From Herminiimonas contaminans (GTDB taxonomy: Bacteria; Pseudomonadota; Gammaproteobacteria; Burkholderiales; Burkholderiaceae_D), in NCBI RefSeq assembly GCF_015645465.1, contig NZ_JADOEL010000008.1:93638-157637 (forward strand): a DNA stretch of 64,000 nucleotides, given 5' to 3'. Shown piece after piece: positions 45,957-53,701 of this stretch. The position numbers and the translations under genes are program-made. The stretch's first letter is position 1. Each line of letters begins with the position of its first letter. A model generated the notes under the pieces. It was not told the origin of the DNA and made no database searches. It saw only the letters and a program-made list of their open reading frames with translations.

Positions 45957-46063
45957 GGCTTTCCTTTTTGGCGGGCTGAGCGTGGAAGTCGTCAAGCCGA
46001 TGAATTGTTCGCTGATGGTATCCAGTCAGCCACGTAATAAGCGCCTTAAGATAAGATGCAGCA

Positions 46064-46804
46064 ATGGAAAATAATGACCACATTTTGATCGTCGACGACG
46101 ATCGCGAAATCCGTGAGCTGCTCGCCACTTACCTGGAAAAAAATGGCATGCGTACCTCGCTGGCGGCGAATGGCCGGCAGATGCGCGCTGTGCTGGAGCA
46201 GGGCTCTGTCGACCTGATCGTGCTGGATCTGATGTTGCCGGGCGAAGACGGCCTGACGCTGTGCCGTGAATTGCGTGCCGGTAAATGGCGTACGGTGCCG
46301 GTACTGATGCTGACCGCCCGCAATGAAGAAACCGATCGCATCATCGGCCTGGAAATGGGCGCGGATGATTACCTGAGCAAGCCGTTTGCGGTGCGTGAAT
46401 TGTTCGCGCGCATACGGTCGGTATTGCGTCGTGCGCGTATGCTGCCGACCAATCTGCAGGTGAGTGAGCCGACACAGTTCCTGGTCTTTGGTGACTGGAA
46501 GCTGGATACCACCGCACGCCATTTGCTGGACAAGGATGGCACCATGGTTGCCCTGAGTGGTGCCGAGTATCGCTTGCTGCGTGTATTCCTCGATCATCCG
46601 CAACGCGTGTTGACACGTGATCAGTTGCTGAACCTGACACAAGGGCGGGACGCCGATCCATTTGACCGTTCCATCGATTTGCTGATCAGTCGTTTGCGCC
46701 AGCGCTTGCAGGATGACGCGCGTGAGCCGCGCTATATCAAGACGCTGCGCAGCGAAGGTTATGTCTTCTCTGCTGCCGTGGAGAATCACGAGGGAGCACG
46801 ATGA
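46064..46804 (+). CDS. OmpR-family response regulator
   Basis: 246 residues: receiver domain with acidic pair at 11-13, phospho-acceptor Asp55 in LIVLDLMLPG, Thr and Lys switch residues (MLTARNEE, YLSKPF), and a C-terminal winged helix with LSGAEYRLLRVFLDHPQRVLTRDQLL and RSIDLLISRLRQRL. It overlaps its sensor kinase by 4 bases. The nearby GTATC tandem repeats at 10-bp steps are a plausible target, by position and architecture only. Confidence 0.94.
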   Translation: MENNDHILIVDDDREIRELLATYLEKNGMRTSLAANGRQMRAVLEQGSVDLIVLDLMLPGEDGLTLCRELRAGKWRTVPVLMLTARNEETDRIIGLEMGADDYLSKPFAVRELFARIRSVLRRARMLPTNLQVSEPTQFLVFGDWKLDTTARHLLDKDGTMVALSGAEYRLLRVFLDHPQRVLTRDQLLNLTQGRDADPFDRSIDLLISRLRQRLQDDAREPRYIKTLRSEGYVFSAAVENHEGAR

Positions 46805-48105
46805 GCACAAGCGACAAGAACTGGTGGCCGCGTACCTTGTTTATGCGGCTGACGCTGATTCTGTTCGTCGGCCTGGTCGTCGCACATGCACTGTCGTTCT
46901 GGCTGATTATGCGCGAGCGTACCGAAGCGACGACCGGTTTGATGCTGGGTTACCTTCAGCAGGATGTCGCCAGTTCAGTGGCTTTGCTGGATCGCTTGCC
47001 GGCGGCAGAGCGCGCTGCGTGGTTGCCACGGCTGGAACGTCGGACCTATAGCTTTTCACTGGAACCGGGCATGGCCGGGCGGGCGCCGGATACCAAGTTG
47101 TCCAGCATGATCGCCGCCTCCTTCCTGGATGCGATCGGTAGCCATTACCGAGTGACTGCGCATGTCGTACCGGGGCAGAAGGATAGGGTACAGGCGCAAC
47201 TTGAATTGAGCGATGGCATGCCTTTGACCATCGATATGCGGCCTGCCGGTTTGCCTATCTCGGGCTGGTTGCCGGTAGTGTTGCTGCTGCAATTGGTTTT
47301 GTTGGCAGGTGTTACATGGCTGGGGGTGCGTCTCGCGACGCGGCCGCTGGTACAACTGGCCAATGCGGCGGATACGCTGGGGCCTGATTTACGCGCATCT
47401 ACCTTGCCCGAGGACGGGCCGCTGGAAGTGGCGCGTGCAGCCAAAGCTTTCAATGCGATGCAAGGGCGCATCAGCCACTATATGGCGGAGCGCATGCAGA
47501 TCCTGGCAGCGATTTCGCATGACTTGCAGACACCGATCACGCGCATGCGCATGCGGGCAGACATGCTGGACGACAGCGAGCAACGCGAGAAGCTGAATCA
47601 TGATTTGAAGGAAATGGAAGTGCTGGTCAAGGAAGGTGTTGCCTATGCACGCACCTTGCACGGTACGAGCGAGCCGCCAATTGCGGTTGATCCTGATGCA
47701 TTGCTGGAGAGTCTGGGTTTCGACTACACCGATGCCGGACAAAAACTGGAATTGCATGGCAAGGTTGGGCATAGCATCGTCACCCGTCCCAACGCCTTGC
47801 GGCGCGTATTGATTAACCTGATCGACAATGCGCTGAAATTTTCGACGCAGGTCGATGTGCATGTGAGTGAGGGCAATGACGGACGCATCACCATCCAGGT
47901 GCTGGATAACGGGCCGGGCATACCGGAATCTGAACTGGAAGCAGTGTTCCAGCCTTTCTATCGGGTCGAAGCTTCACGCAATCGTGATACGGGCGGTACC
48001 GGCCTTGGCCTGGCGATCGCGCGACAACTGGCGCAAGCGATGAATGCCAGTCTGAGTCTGCACAATCGCGCCGATGGCGGCCTAGAGGCGCGCCTGGTGT
48101 TGTAA
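46801..48105 (+). CDS. Sensor histidine kinase
   Basis: 434 residues: membrane helix 1 (about 14-38), a periplasmic sensor of about 120 residues, helix 2 (about 155-180), HAMP, HisKA with the H-box ISHDLQTPITRMRMR (His240), and a HATPase_c domain with NALKF (N box), DNGPGIP (G1) and GGTGLGLAIA (G2). The overall plan is EnvZ-like. The ligand is unknown; the neighbouring ohr, ccdA, tlpA and hydrolase genes suggest an envelope redox or chemical-stress signal. Confidence 0.93.
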   Translation: MSTSDKNWWPRTLFMRLTLILFVGLVVAHALSFWLIMRERTEATTGLMLGYLQQDVASSVALLDRLPAAERAAWLPRLERRTYSFSLEPGMAGRAPDTKLSSMIAASFLDAIGSHYRVTAHVVPGQKDRVQAQLELSDGMPLTIDMRPAGLPISGWLPVVLLLQLVLLAGVTWLGVRLATRPLVQLANAADTLGPDLRASTLPEDGPLEVARAAKAFNAMQGRISHYMAERMQILAAISHDLQTPITRMRMRADMLDDSEQREKLNHDLKEMEVLVKEGVAYARTLHGTSEPPIAVDPDALLESLGFDYTDAGQKLELHGKVGHSIVTRPNALRRVLINLIDNALKFSTQVDVHVSEGNDGRITIQVLDNGPGIPESELEAVFQPFYRVEASRNRDTGGTGLGLAIARQLAQAMNASLSLHNRADGGLEARLVL

Positions 48106-48199
48106 TACCGTCTGTTTGGTGTGCCCTGTGTTTTGCGTAGAAGCGTAGAAATTGCCGTGCGCTTGATATATCATCTCTGCTAGATTTACGCAGATTGCT

Positions 48200-48225
48200 A
48201 CGGGACCCTGCGGGTTCCGTTTTTC
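48200..48225 (+). terminator. Terminator after the two-component genes
   Basis: Stem ACGGGACCC / GGGTTCCGT (one G-T pair) with a TGC loop and a following TTTT run. It lies 95 bp after the kinase stop and 122 bp before the exporter start. Confidence 0.75.
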
Positions 48226-48346
48226 ATTGCGACACGCTTGTTGCGGCAGAGCAAATATTTCCCTCGACTCTCCACTCGCTGTACGCCCAATCATCCTGGC
48301 TCTGCTCCAGGGTTTGCAATACCTCGTTTCCTGAATAGATTAACCA

Positions 48347-49546
48347 ATGAATACGCCTTTTCTGAAAAATGCGTTGGTGCTGGGCTTGTTGTCTGCCATC
48401 GGTCCCTTCGCCATCGATATGTATTTACCGGCCTTGCCGTCTATAGGCCAGACCCTGGGCGTGTCTATGAGCGCCGTGCAGGCCAGCCTGATGGCGTTCT
48501 TTATCTCGCTCGGGATAGGGCAGATTATTTATGGCCCGATCTCGGATATGGTGGGACGCAAGCCGCCTTTGTACTTTGGCCTCGCGCTGTTTGCCGTATG
48601 CAGCGTTGGTTGTGCGATGGCACCGGATATCGAAACCCTGATCGTGCTGCGCTTCCTGCAAGGCCTGGGTGCCAGTGCCGGGATGGTGATCCCGCGTGCG
48701 GTGGTGCGTGACCTGCATACCGGCAATGATGCAGCGCGGCTGATGTCACTGTTAATGCTGGTGTTTAGCGTGTCGCCGATACTTGCGCCGCTGTCCGGTA
48801 GCTTGCTGATAGAGATATGGGGCTGGCGCAGTGTGTTCTGGGCGGTGACGGTAGCAGCAGTACTGGCGTTGATATTAATGGCGACCAGCCAGCCGGAAAC
48901 ACGCCCGCGTGAACAACGCGTGGATAGCAGCGTACGTAGCGCGCTGAATGGTTATCTGTTCTTGTTGCGGGATCCGCACTTCCATGGCCTGGTATTTATA
49001 GGTGCGTTTGGTATTTCCAGTTTCTTTGCTTACCTTGCGAACTCTTCATTCATCCTGATCGATCACTATGGACTGACGCCGCGCCAATACAGTATCGCTT
49101 TCGCGGCAAATGCAGCATCCTTCATCGGTGTCTCCCAATTTACCGGTCGCCTGAGCGCGCGTTTCGGCCTGGTGCCGGTGGTGAAGGTGGCGGTGGCTGC
49201 GTACGCATTAGTGATGGCAGGCCTGTTGGCAGTTAATCTGATGGGCATTGAACGTCTGGACGTGATGCTGGTCATGTTATTTATCGGTTTTGGTTTCCTC
49301 GGTCTGGTAATACCGACCACGACCGTGCTGGCACTGGAAGAGCACGGAACCATCGCCGGTACGGCTTCTGCCTTGATGGGAACTTTGCAGTTCGTGACCG
49401 GGGCAGCAGTGATGGCGGTCACCGGACTCTTTGTTGACGGTACGGCGCGACCTATGGTGGCAGGCATCGCGGTATGTGCATTGCTGGCCTGGTTCATATC
49501 GTGGCTGACCTTGCGTTCGGCAAGAATGCGCGGCGTACAAGGATAA
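48347..49546 (+). CDS. Bcr/CflA-family MFS drug exporter
   Basis: 399 residues, 12 membrane helices. Family marks: AIDMYLPALPSIG in helix 1, GQIIYGPISDMVGRKPPLYFG (motif A) and RFLQGLGASAGMVIPRAVVRDL (motif C-like). Homologues export bicyclomycin, sulfonamides, chloramphenicol or dipeptides; the actual substrate is unknown. Isolated by a terminator upstream and an inverted repeat downstream. Confidence 0.9.
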   Translation: MNTPFLKNALVLGLLSAIGPFAIDMYLPALPSIGQTLGVSMSAVQASLMAFFISLGIGQIIYGPISDMVGRKPPLYFGLALFAVCSVGCAMAPDIETLIVLRFLQGLGASAGMVIPRAVVRDLHTGNDAARLMSLLMLVFSVSPILAPLSGSLLIEIWGWRSVFWAVTVAAVLALILMATSQPETRPREQRVDSSVRSALNGYLFLLRDPHFHGLVFIGAFGISSFFAYLANSSFILIDHYGLTPRQYSIAFAANAASFIGVSQFTGRLSARFGLVPVVKVAVAAYALVMAGLLAVNLMGIERLDVMLVMLFIGFGFLGLVIPTTTVLALEEHGTIAGTASALMGTLQFVTGAAVMAVTGLFVDGTARPMVAGIAVCALLAWFISWLTLRSARMRGVQG

Positions 49547-49553
49547 ATAAGGC

Positions 49554-49577
49554 GGCGACATGTATATGTATGTCGCC
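49554..49577. repeat. Inverted repeat between the Bcr/CflA and mipA-like genes
   Basis: GGCGACAT / ATGTCGCC separated by 8 nt, 8 bp after the exporter stop. No T run follows, so it is a weak terminator or an operator for the next gene. Confidence 0.4.
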
Positions 49578-49613
49578 TGGGATAGGTAATAATTTTTGAA
49601 GTGAGAAATAGCG

Positions 49614-51023
49614 ATGCATTTATTTTCCTTGCACCGTAATAAAACCCTGCGCAATGTGGCGCTCTCCGTGCTTGGCCTCTCTGCGGCCTGGAGCGTACAG
49701 GCGCAGACTGCAGCCAGTCCGTTCAGCGATTTGATTACAGAGCCAGGCGGTGCTGGCCTCGGTTTCGTAACGCGTTTCGAAAGCTCGCCATATGTCGGCG
49801 GCGGTACACGGCAGGATTTATTGCCGCTGTATCTGTATGAGGGCGAGCATGTATCGATGCAAGCCAATCGTATAGGCATCAAGTTCACGCCGAGTACCGA
49901 ACAGCGTTTTGATGTCTACTTCAAACGACGGCTGGAAGGTTTTCCGGAAGCCGGCAAGGTTGCATCGCTGAATGGCATGGAAGTACGTAACACGGGTGTT
50001 GATCTGGGTTTCACCTACCGCTATGAGCAGCCGTGGGGGACCTTGTATGCGTCCATCCTGCATGATGTGAGCAATACCTCGAACGGTACCGAGCTGGCAC
50101 TGGAGTATGCGTATGAGTGGCGCTCTGGCCGTTTGTCTTTGCGCCCCAGCCTGAACGTCTCCCTGCGCGATTCCAAACTCAATAATTACTACTATGGCGT
50201 ACGTGCGAATGAAGCCGTTGCCGGGCGTCCTGCGTATGCGCCGGGCTCGGGCACGAATGTCTCGCTGAATCTGTACGGCACGTATGACTTGACGGATCGC
50301 TGGCGCTTGCTGGCGGGCGCGTCGGTGACTTCCTTCGATGGCTCGATACAGGACAGTCCTATCGTACGTCGCGGCCTGCAACCCTCAATCTTTGTCGGTG
50401 CTGCCTACGATTTCGGCAGCTATAAAAAGCTATGGTCGGATGAGCGGACACCAACCTATGTGCGCGTGCTGTATGGCCGAGCTGCGGATGACGGCTGTCA
50501 TCTGGCGCGCATCCTGACCTTTAAATGTGCAGACCTCGATAAGGTGAACCCGACCAGCATCACTGGCGTACATATAGGTAAACCTTTCATAGAAAAGCTG
50601 AATGGCTGGCCGCTCGACTTCGTTGGTTATGCGGGTCTGGTGTATCACAACGATCGCAACCTGCAGGCCAACGGTATCCAGGCTGATTTGTTCATGAAGG
50701 CTTATTACTACGGCTTGCCATGGAATCACAAGGTCAAGACCCGACTGGGTTGGGGGCTGGGTGTTTCTTTCGCCAATCGTGTGCCGTACACCGAAGTCAG
50801 CAGCCAGGCGGCACGTGACCGGCCGACCTCGCGCTTGCTGAATTATCTCGACCCGACTATCGACGTCAGTCTCGGCGACATCATCGGTTCGCCGGGATTG
50901 AAAGAGACTTACATTGGCCTCGGCGTGTCACACCGTTCAGGAATTTTTGGCTCGTCCAGATTGCTGGGTGATGTGAACGGTGGTTCGAACTATATCTATA
51001 CCTACCTGGAAATGAAGATCTAG
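49614..51023 (+). CDS. MipA/OmpV-family outer-membrane protein
   Basis: 469 residues. Signal peptide ends near residue 31 (WSVQAQ-T). The mature chain alternates aromatic/hydrophobic and polar residues as beta strands (YRYEQPWGTLYASILHDVSN, LALEYAYEWRSGRLSLRPS), carries GLGVSHRSGIFGSSRLLG near the end and closes with YIYTYLEMKI. Family members act as murein-synthase scaffolds or porin-like proteins, and several are induced by two-component systems. It is longer than E. coli MipA (about 250), owing to an insertion containing a possible disulfide (DGCHLARILTFKC). Confidence 0.83.
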   Translation: MHLFSLHRNKTLRNVALSVLGLSAAWSVQAQTAASPFSDLITEPGGAGLGFVTRFESSPYVGGGTRQDLLPLYLYEGEHVSMQANRIGIKFTPSTEQRFDVYFKRRLEGFPEAGKVASLNGMEVRNTGVDLGFTYRYEQPWGTLYASILHDVSNTSNGTELALEYAYEWRSGRLSLRPSLNVSLRDSKLNNYYYGVRANEAVAGRPAYAPGSGTNVSLNLYGTYDLTDRWRLLAGASVTSFDGSIQDSPIVRRGLQPSIFVGAAYDFGSYKKLWSDERTPTYVRVLYGRAADDGCHLARILTFKCADLDKVNPTSITGVHIGKPFIEKLNGWPLDFVGYAGLVYHNDRNLQANGIQADLFMKAYYYGLPWNHKVKTRLGWGLGVSFANRVPYTEVSSQAARDRPTSRLLNYLDPTIDVSLGDIIGSPGLKETYIGLGVSHRSGIFGSSRLLGDVNGGSNYIYTYLEMKI

Positions 51024-51196
51024 GCAGGCGTCTCACACTCTTCCGCATCATCTCCTGAGGCTGCATAAGCAGCTTCAGGATTCTGCTCTTCGTCATGCTC
51101 CTCGCGTAGTTCGATACGCTCGCACCCCGCCATAGTTCCCTGCATCTGCTGCAGATTACTCGCCACACATTTTGTGCTTTGGGCGCGTATTGCCAT
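51020..51196 (-). CDS. Possible small acidic-tailed hypothetical protein
   Basis: 58 codons from ATG 51196 (an in-frame start at 51253 adds 19 residues). The product ends in a strongly acidic tail (LREEHDEEQNPEAAY, then GDDAEE). Its stop codon shares CTAG with the stop of the mipA-like gene, as convergent real genes sometimes do. I recognise no family and the coding signal is weak, so it may be spurious. Confidence 0.3.
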   Translation of the reverse strand: MAIRAQSTKCVASNLQQMQGTMAGCERIELREEHDEEQNPEAAYAASGDDAEECETPA

Positions 51197-51454
51197 GCTT
51201 CGTTGCTTGGCTCCGCCAACAAGTTGGATGACTGCGGCAACCTGGCGGCACACACCGCATTTTTGGCGTTAAAAGCCGGAAAAACAGAACATTTTGTTTC
51301 GGACGTTACGTAACAAGTAACACGTAACAATTGAATTTTCATGTCAAAAATGACAATGTCTTATTAATAATTATTCTCCCAAGTAATTGATTATTAAACG
51401 ATTTTTTTTGAGGTTGAAAAATTGCTGAAAAGCGCAAAAAAACGGGATTTCCAT
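51197..51454. other. A/T-rich spacer upstream of the repeat lipoprotein gene
   Basis: No credible gene. The part from about 51290 to 51430 is markedly A/T-rich, as expected for a region holding IHF or enhancer sites before a sigma-54 promoter, but I could not point to a specific site. Confidence 0.4.
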
Positions 51455-51470
51455 TGGCATGCAATTTGCC
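51455..51470 (+). promoter_or_regulatory. Strong candidate sigma-54 promoter of the repeat lipoprotein gene
   Basis: TGGCATGCAATTTGCC matches TGGCAYG-N4-TTGCW at every conserved position except the last, with GG and GC 10 nt apart. The predicted start near 51481 leaves a leader of about 50 nt with a GAGGGAGAA ribosome-binding site before ATG 51530. The fit to sequence, spacing and distance is very good. Confidence 0.72.
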
Positions 51471-51529
51471 ACTTGGAAAGTACGGGGGCTCTTCAATTTA
51501 ATTTTGAATTACAACGAGGGAGAACGAAC

Positions 51530-53128
51530 ATGAATACGAATCTGAAACTGAACAAAAGCATTACAAGCCTTGCAGTCTTGTCCGCAGTTCTTTTGATGGC
51601 AGGCTGTTCTTCGACTGGCAGCGGTTCTTCCGGTGCCAGCCTCGGCGGTGGTGGTGGCGGTGTGACCGCAACTGCAACGCCAACCGGCCAAATTGCAAAC
51701 GGCGCAGGTAACATCGTGACGTCGACCGGTAATGCAGTATCTGATACTGGTACCGCAGTCGGCAACCTGAACCTGCCTATCGTACCGCAACAAACCCAAT
51801 CCGATTTGGGTAACGTCGTTACCCAAGGTGGCGGCATCGTTTCGACACTGGGCAATGGCATCAGCAATGGCCTGGGTCAAATGGGTGTGATCGATAATCC
51901 AGTCGGTGTCACTGTCGGCAGCACAGGCGGCGTGGTTAACCAAACCGGTGTCACAGTACAAAGCGCTGGCACACTGGTCAGCAACCTCGGTACCGGTCAA
52001 CTCGCCGCGTTGGCACCTGTCACCGCTCCAGTCGGCGGCCTGGTCACCAAAGTCGGTGAAACCGTTTCCAATGTTTCGGTTCCTTTGACCCAAGTGCTGA
52101 CTACCGGACCAGTAGAGCAAGTAACCAAAACACTGAGCCATACCATCGTGCCATTGACCAGCCAAGTGACGACATTGACACAGTCGCTCGGTAAAACAAC
52201 AGGCTTGGGTCAACCAGTCAGCAATTTGCTGATCGCTGTGGGCGGCACGGTGAGCAAAGTGGGCGGTACCGTGAAAACCAGTGGCTTGCCTGTCGTGAAC
52301 AACCTGGGTAATCCAGTCATCACCACAGGTAACACTGTATCGATCGCAGGCATCCTGTTGCATGGTACAGGCGGCACATCAGGTGCATTCTCGCTGGGTA
52401 GCTTGCTGGGCGGAGTCGGCGGTGAAGGTGGCACGATCAATCTGTTGTCGCCAGTAGTCAGCATCGTTAATCCTATCCTTGGCGGTGGCCTGGGTGGTGT
52501 AGGTGGCGGCCTTGGTGGCGGCAATTTGTTAGCACCTGTAGTCAGCATCGTTGATCCTCTGCTGGGCGGTAGCCTTGGTGGCATCGGTGGCGGCGCAGAC
52601 GTCGGTAATCTATTGGCACCCATCACAAACGTGGTGAACCCACTGCTCGGTGGTATCGGTGGCGGTAGCGGTGCAGGTGGTTTGCTGGCTCCAGTGACCA
52701 ACATCGTCAATCCATTGCTGGGCGGTCTGGGTGGTGGTAGCGGTGCCGGCGGCTTGCTGGCTCCAGTAACCAACATCGTCAATCCATTGCTCGGCGGTGT
52801 AGCTGGCGGTAGCGGTGCAGGTGGCTTGCTGGCCCCAGTAACCAACATCGTTAATCCACTGCTGGGTGGTGTAGCTGGTGGTGCCGGTACAGGTAACGTA
52901 TTGGCGCCAGTCACCAACATTGTTAACCCATTGCTCGGTGGTGTGGCTGGCGGTGCAGGTACAACTAACTTGCTGTCACCTGTCACCAATATCGTGAACC
53001 CTATCGTTGCCCCATTGGTTGGTGGTGCGGTAGGTGGCGCGACCGGTACAACAGGTACTACTAATGTGCTGGCACCAGTGACCAATACCGTGGCCACACT
53101 CGTGAATGGCTTGCTCGGTAAAAAATAA
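51530..53128 (+). CDS. Repeat-rich surface lipoprotein (often annotated collagen-like), function unknown
   Basis: 532 residues. Lipobox LMAGC (Cys near residue 25) and a Ser/Gly linker. Residues about 45-300 are a loose repeat of short Gly-x-x-Val pieces (VTSTGNAVSDTGTAVG, VGGLVTKVGETVSNV). Residues about 305-532 are nine copies of LLAPVTNIVNPLLGG plus a Gly-rich spacer. There is no Gly-X-Y triplet pattern, so it is not a true collagen. Almost no charged or aromatic residues occur in the repeats. ATG 51530 is chosen because it starts the signal peptide and follows GAGGGAGAA; the frame is open from 51422 but that part overlaps the sigma-54 promoter. A TpsB-type porin gene follows after 573 bp and may export it. 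Confidence 0.85.
   Translation: MNTNLKLNKSITSLAVLSAVLLMAGCSSTGSGSSGASLGGGGGGVTATATPTGQIANGAGNIVTSTGNAVSDTGTAVGNLNLPIVPQQTQSDLGNVVTQGGGIVSTLGNGISNGLGQMGVIDNPVGVTVGSTGGVVNQTGVTVQSAGTLVSNLGTGQLAALAPVTAPVGGLVTKVGETVSNVSVPLTQVLTTGPVEQVTKTLSHTIVPLTSQVTTLTQSLGKTTGLGQPVSNLLIAVGGTVSKVGGTVKTSGLPVVNNLGNPVITTGNTVSIAGILLHGTGGTSGAFSLGSLLGGVGGEGGTINLLSPVVSIVNPILGGGLGGVGGGLGGGNLLAPVVSIVDPLLGGSLGGIGGGADVGNLLAPITNVVNPLLGGIGGGSGAGGLLAPVTNIVNPLLGGLGGGSGAGGLLAPVTNIVNPLLGGVAGGSGAGGLLAPVTNIVNPLLGGVAGGAGTGNVLAPVTNIVNPLLGGVAGGAGTTNLLSPVTNIVNPIVAPLVGGAVGGATGTTGTTNVLAPVTNTVATLVNGLLGKK
52442..53110 (+). repeat. In-frame tandem repeat array inside the lipoprotein gene
   Basis: Repeat units start at 52442, 52526, 52610, 52682, 52754, 52826, 52898, 52970 and 53066. 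Spacings are 84, 84, 72, 72, 72, 72, 72 and 96 bp, all multiples of 12, that is 28, 24 or 32 residues. Central units are nearly identical in protein but vary at third codon positions. Confidence 0.92.
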
Positions 53129-53701
53129 GAGCCTGCTTCTTCCCTCTGCAAATCCTGATCCTCGTGATCAGGATTTTGCACGTGGAGGCCAGTAAGAACA
53201 AAAGCGGTGTTTCAAGGGAATGTGTCTGACGTCGTAAACAGATATACAGCGAAGACGGAGTTGCCGGAATGCTTTAGTGAAGAGGATTTTATGCTTACAC
53301 AGCGTGGCCTGCCCATACGGTATTGACGAGCGTAAATAATGTTTGTGCAAGTTGTGAGATGTTTTCCTTAAAGTATTGATTCGTAGAAATATTTTTTGTC
53401 GCTTTTTTCCAAAAATACCGCATTTATGGGATGTTCAGAGTAGCCGGACACGCTCATTCTTTAAAGCAACTTCAATTGGTTAACAATTGCAAATTCTGTG
53501 CGCACATTTTTATGTGTGGTGCTTGCCTAAAGTGTCAGACCGTCAGTAAGCACTTACAAGAATACACAGTTGTAAACCTTGGGTTTGACTCTTGCCATTT
53601 GGCAACTAAGCTGAATCAGGCGGTAGCTTAAGACGTAGTGATATCGAGATGTGTAGTACTGAAAGGACGCATGTGTCACGGCATGCTGACAAAGGGACTG
53701 T
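53129..53701. other. 573-bp spacer between the repeat lipoprotein and TpsB genes
   Basis: Begins with a terminator (53150-53177), then A/T-rich DNA with no convincing gene; short frames here lack ribosome-binding sites and family resemblance. A palindrome TTGCCA-TT-TGGCAA lies at 53592-53605, about 100 bp before the TpsB start, and could be an operator. AAAGGGA just before 53702 is a weak ribosome-binding site. Confidence 0.5.
53150..53177 (+). terminator. Terminator after the repeat lipoprotein gene
   Basis: Perfect 11-bp stem AAATCCTGATC / GATCAGGATTT with a 5-nt loop, followed by a T. It lies 21 bp after the stop and would separate this gene from the TpsB gene. Confidence 0.8.

Noticed and set aside
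51422..51529. N-terminal extension of the repeat lipoprotein
   Set aside because: It would overlap the sigma-54 element and bury the lipoprotein signal peptide; ATG 51530 has a strong ribosome-binding site.
52442..53110. CRISPR-like regular repeat spacing
   Set aside because: Repeats are adjacent, protein-coding and in frame, with synonymous variation; there are no unique spacers.
52210..53181. Long minus-strand frame (323 codons, Pro-rich) opposite the repeat lipoprotein
   Set aside because: It is the mirror of a Gly-rich repeat gene; Gly codons read backwards give Pro/Thr. The plus strand has a lipobox, a ribosome-binding site and a promoter match.
53168..53350. 60-codon minus-strand frame after the repeat lipoprotein
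   Set aside because: Overlaps the terminator and shows no coding features.
53601..53617. Second sigma-54 promoter before the TpsB gene (TGGCAACTAAGCTGAA)
   Set aside because: The -12 element reads CTGA instead of TTGC; the invariant GC is missing.
53431..53631. 66-codon frame with several cysteines in the spacer before the TpsB gene
   Set aside because: No ribosome-binding site, no family resemblance, low-complexity A/T-rich context.
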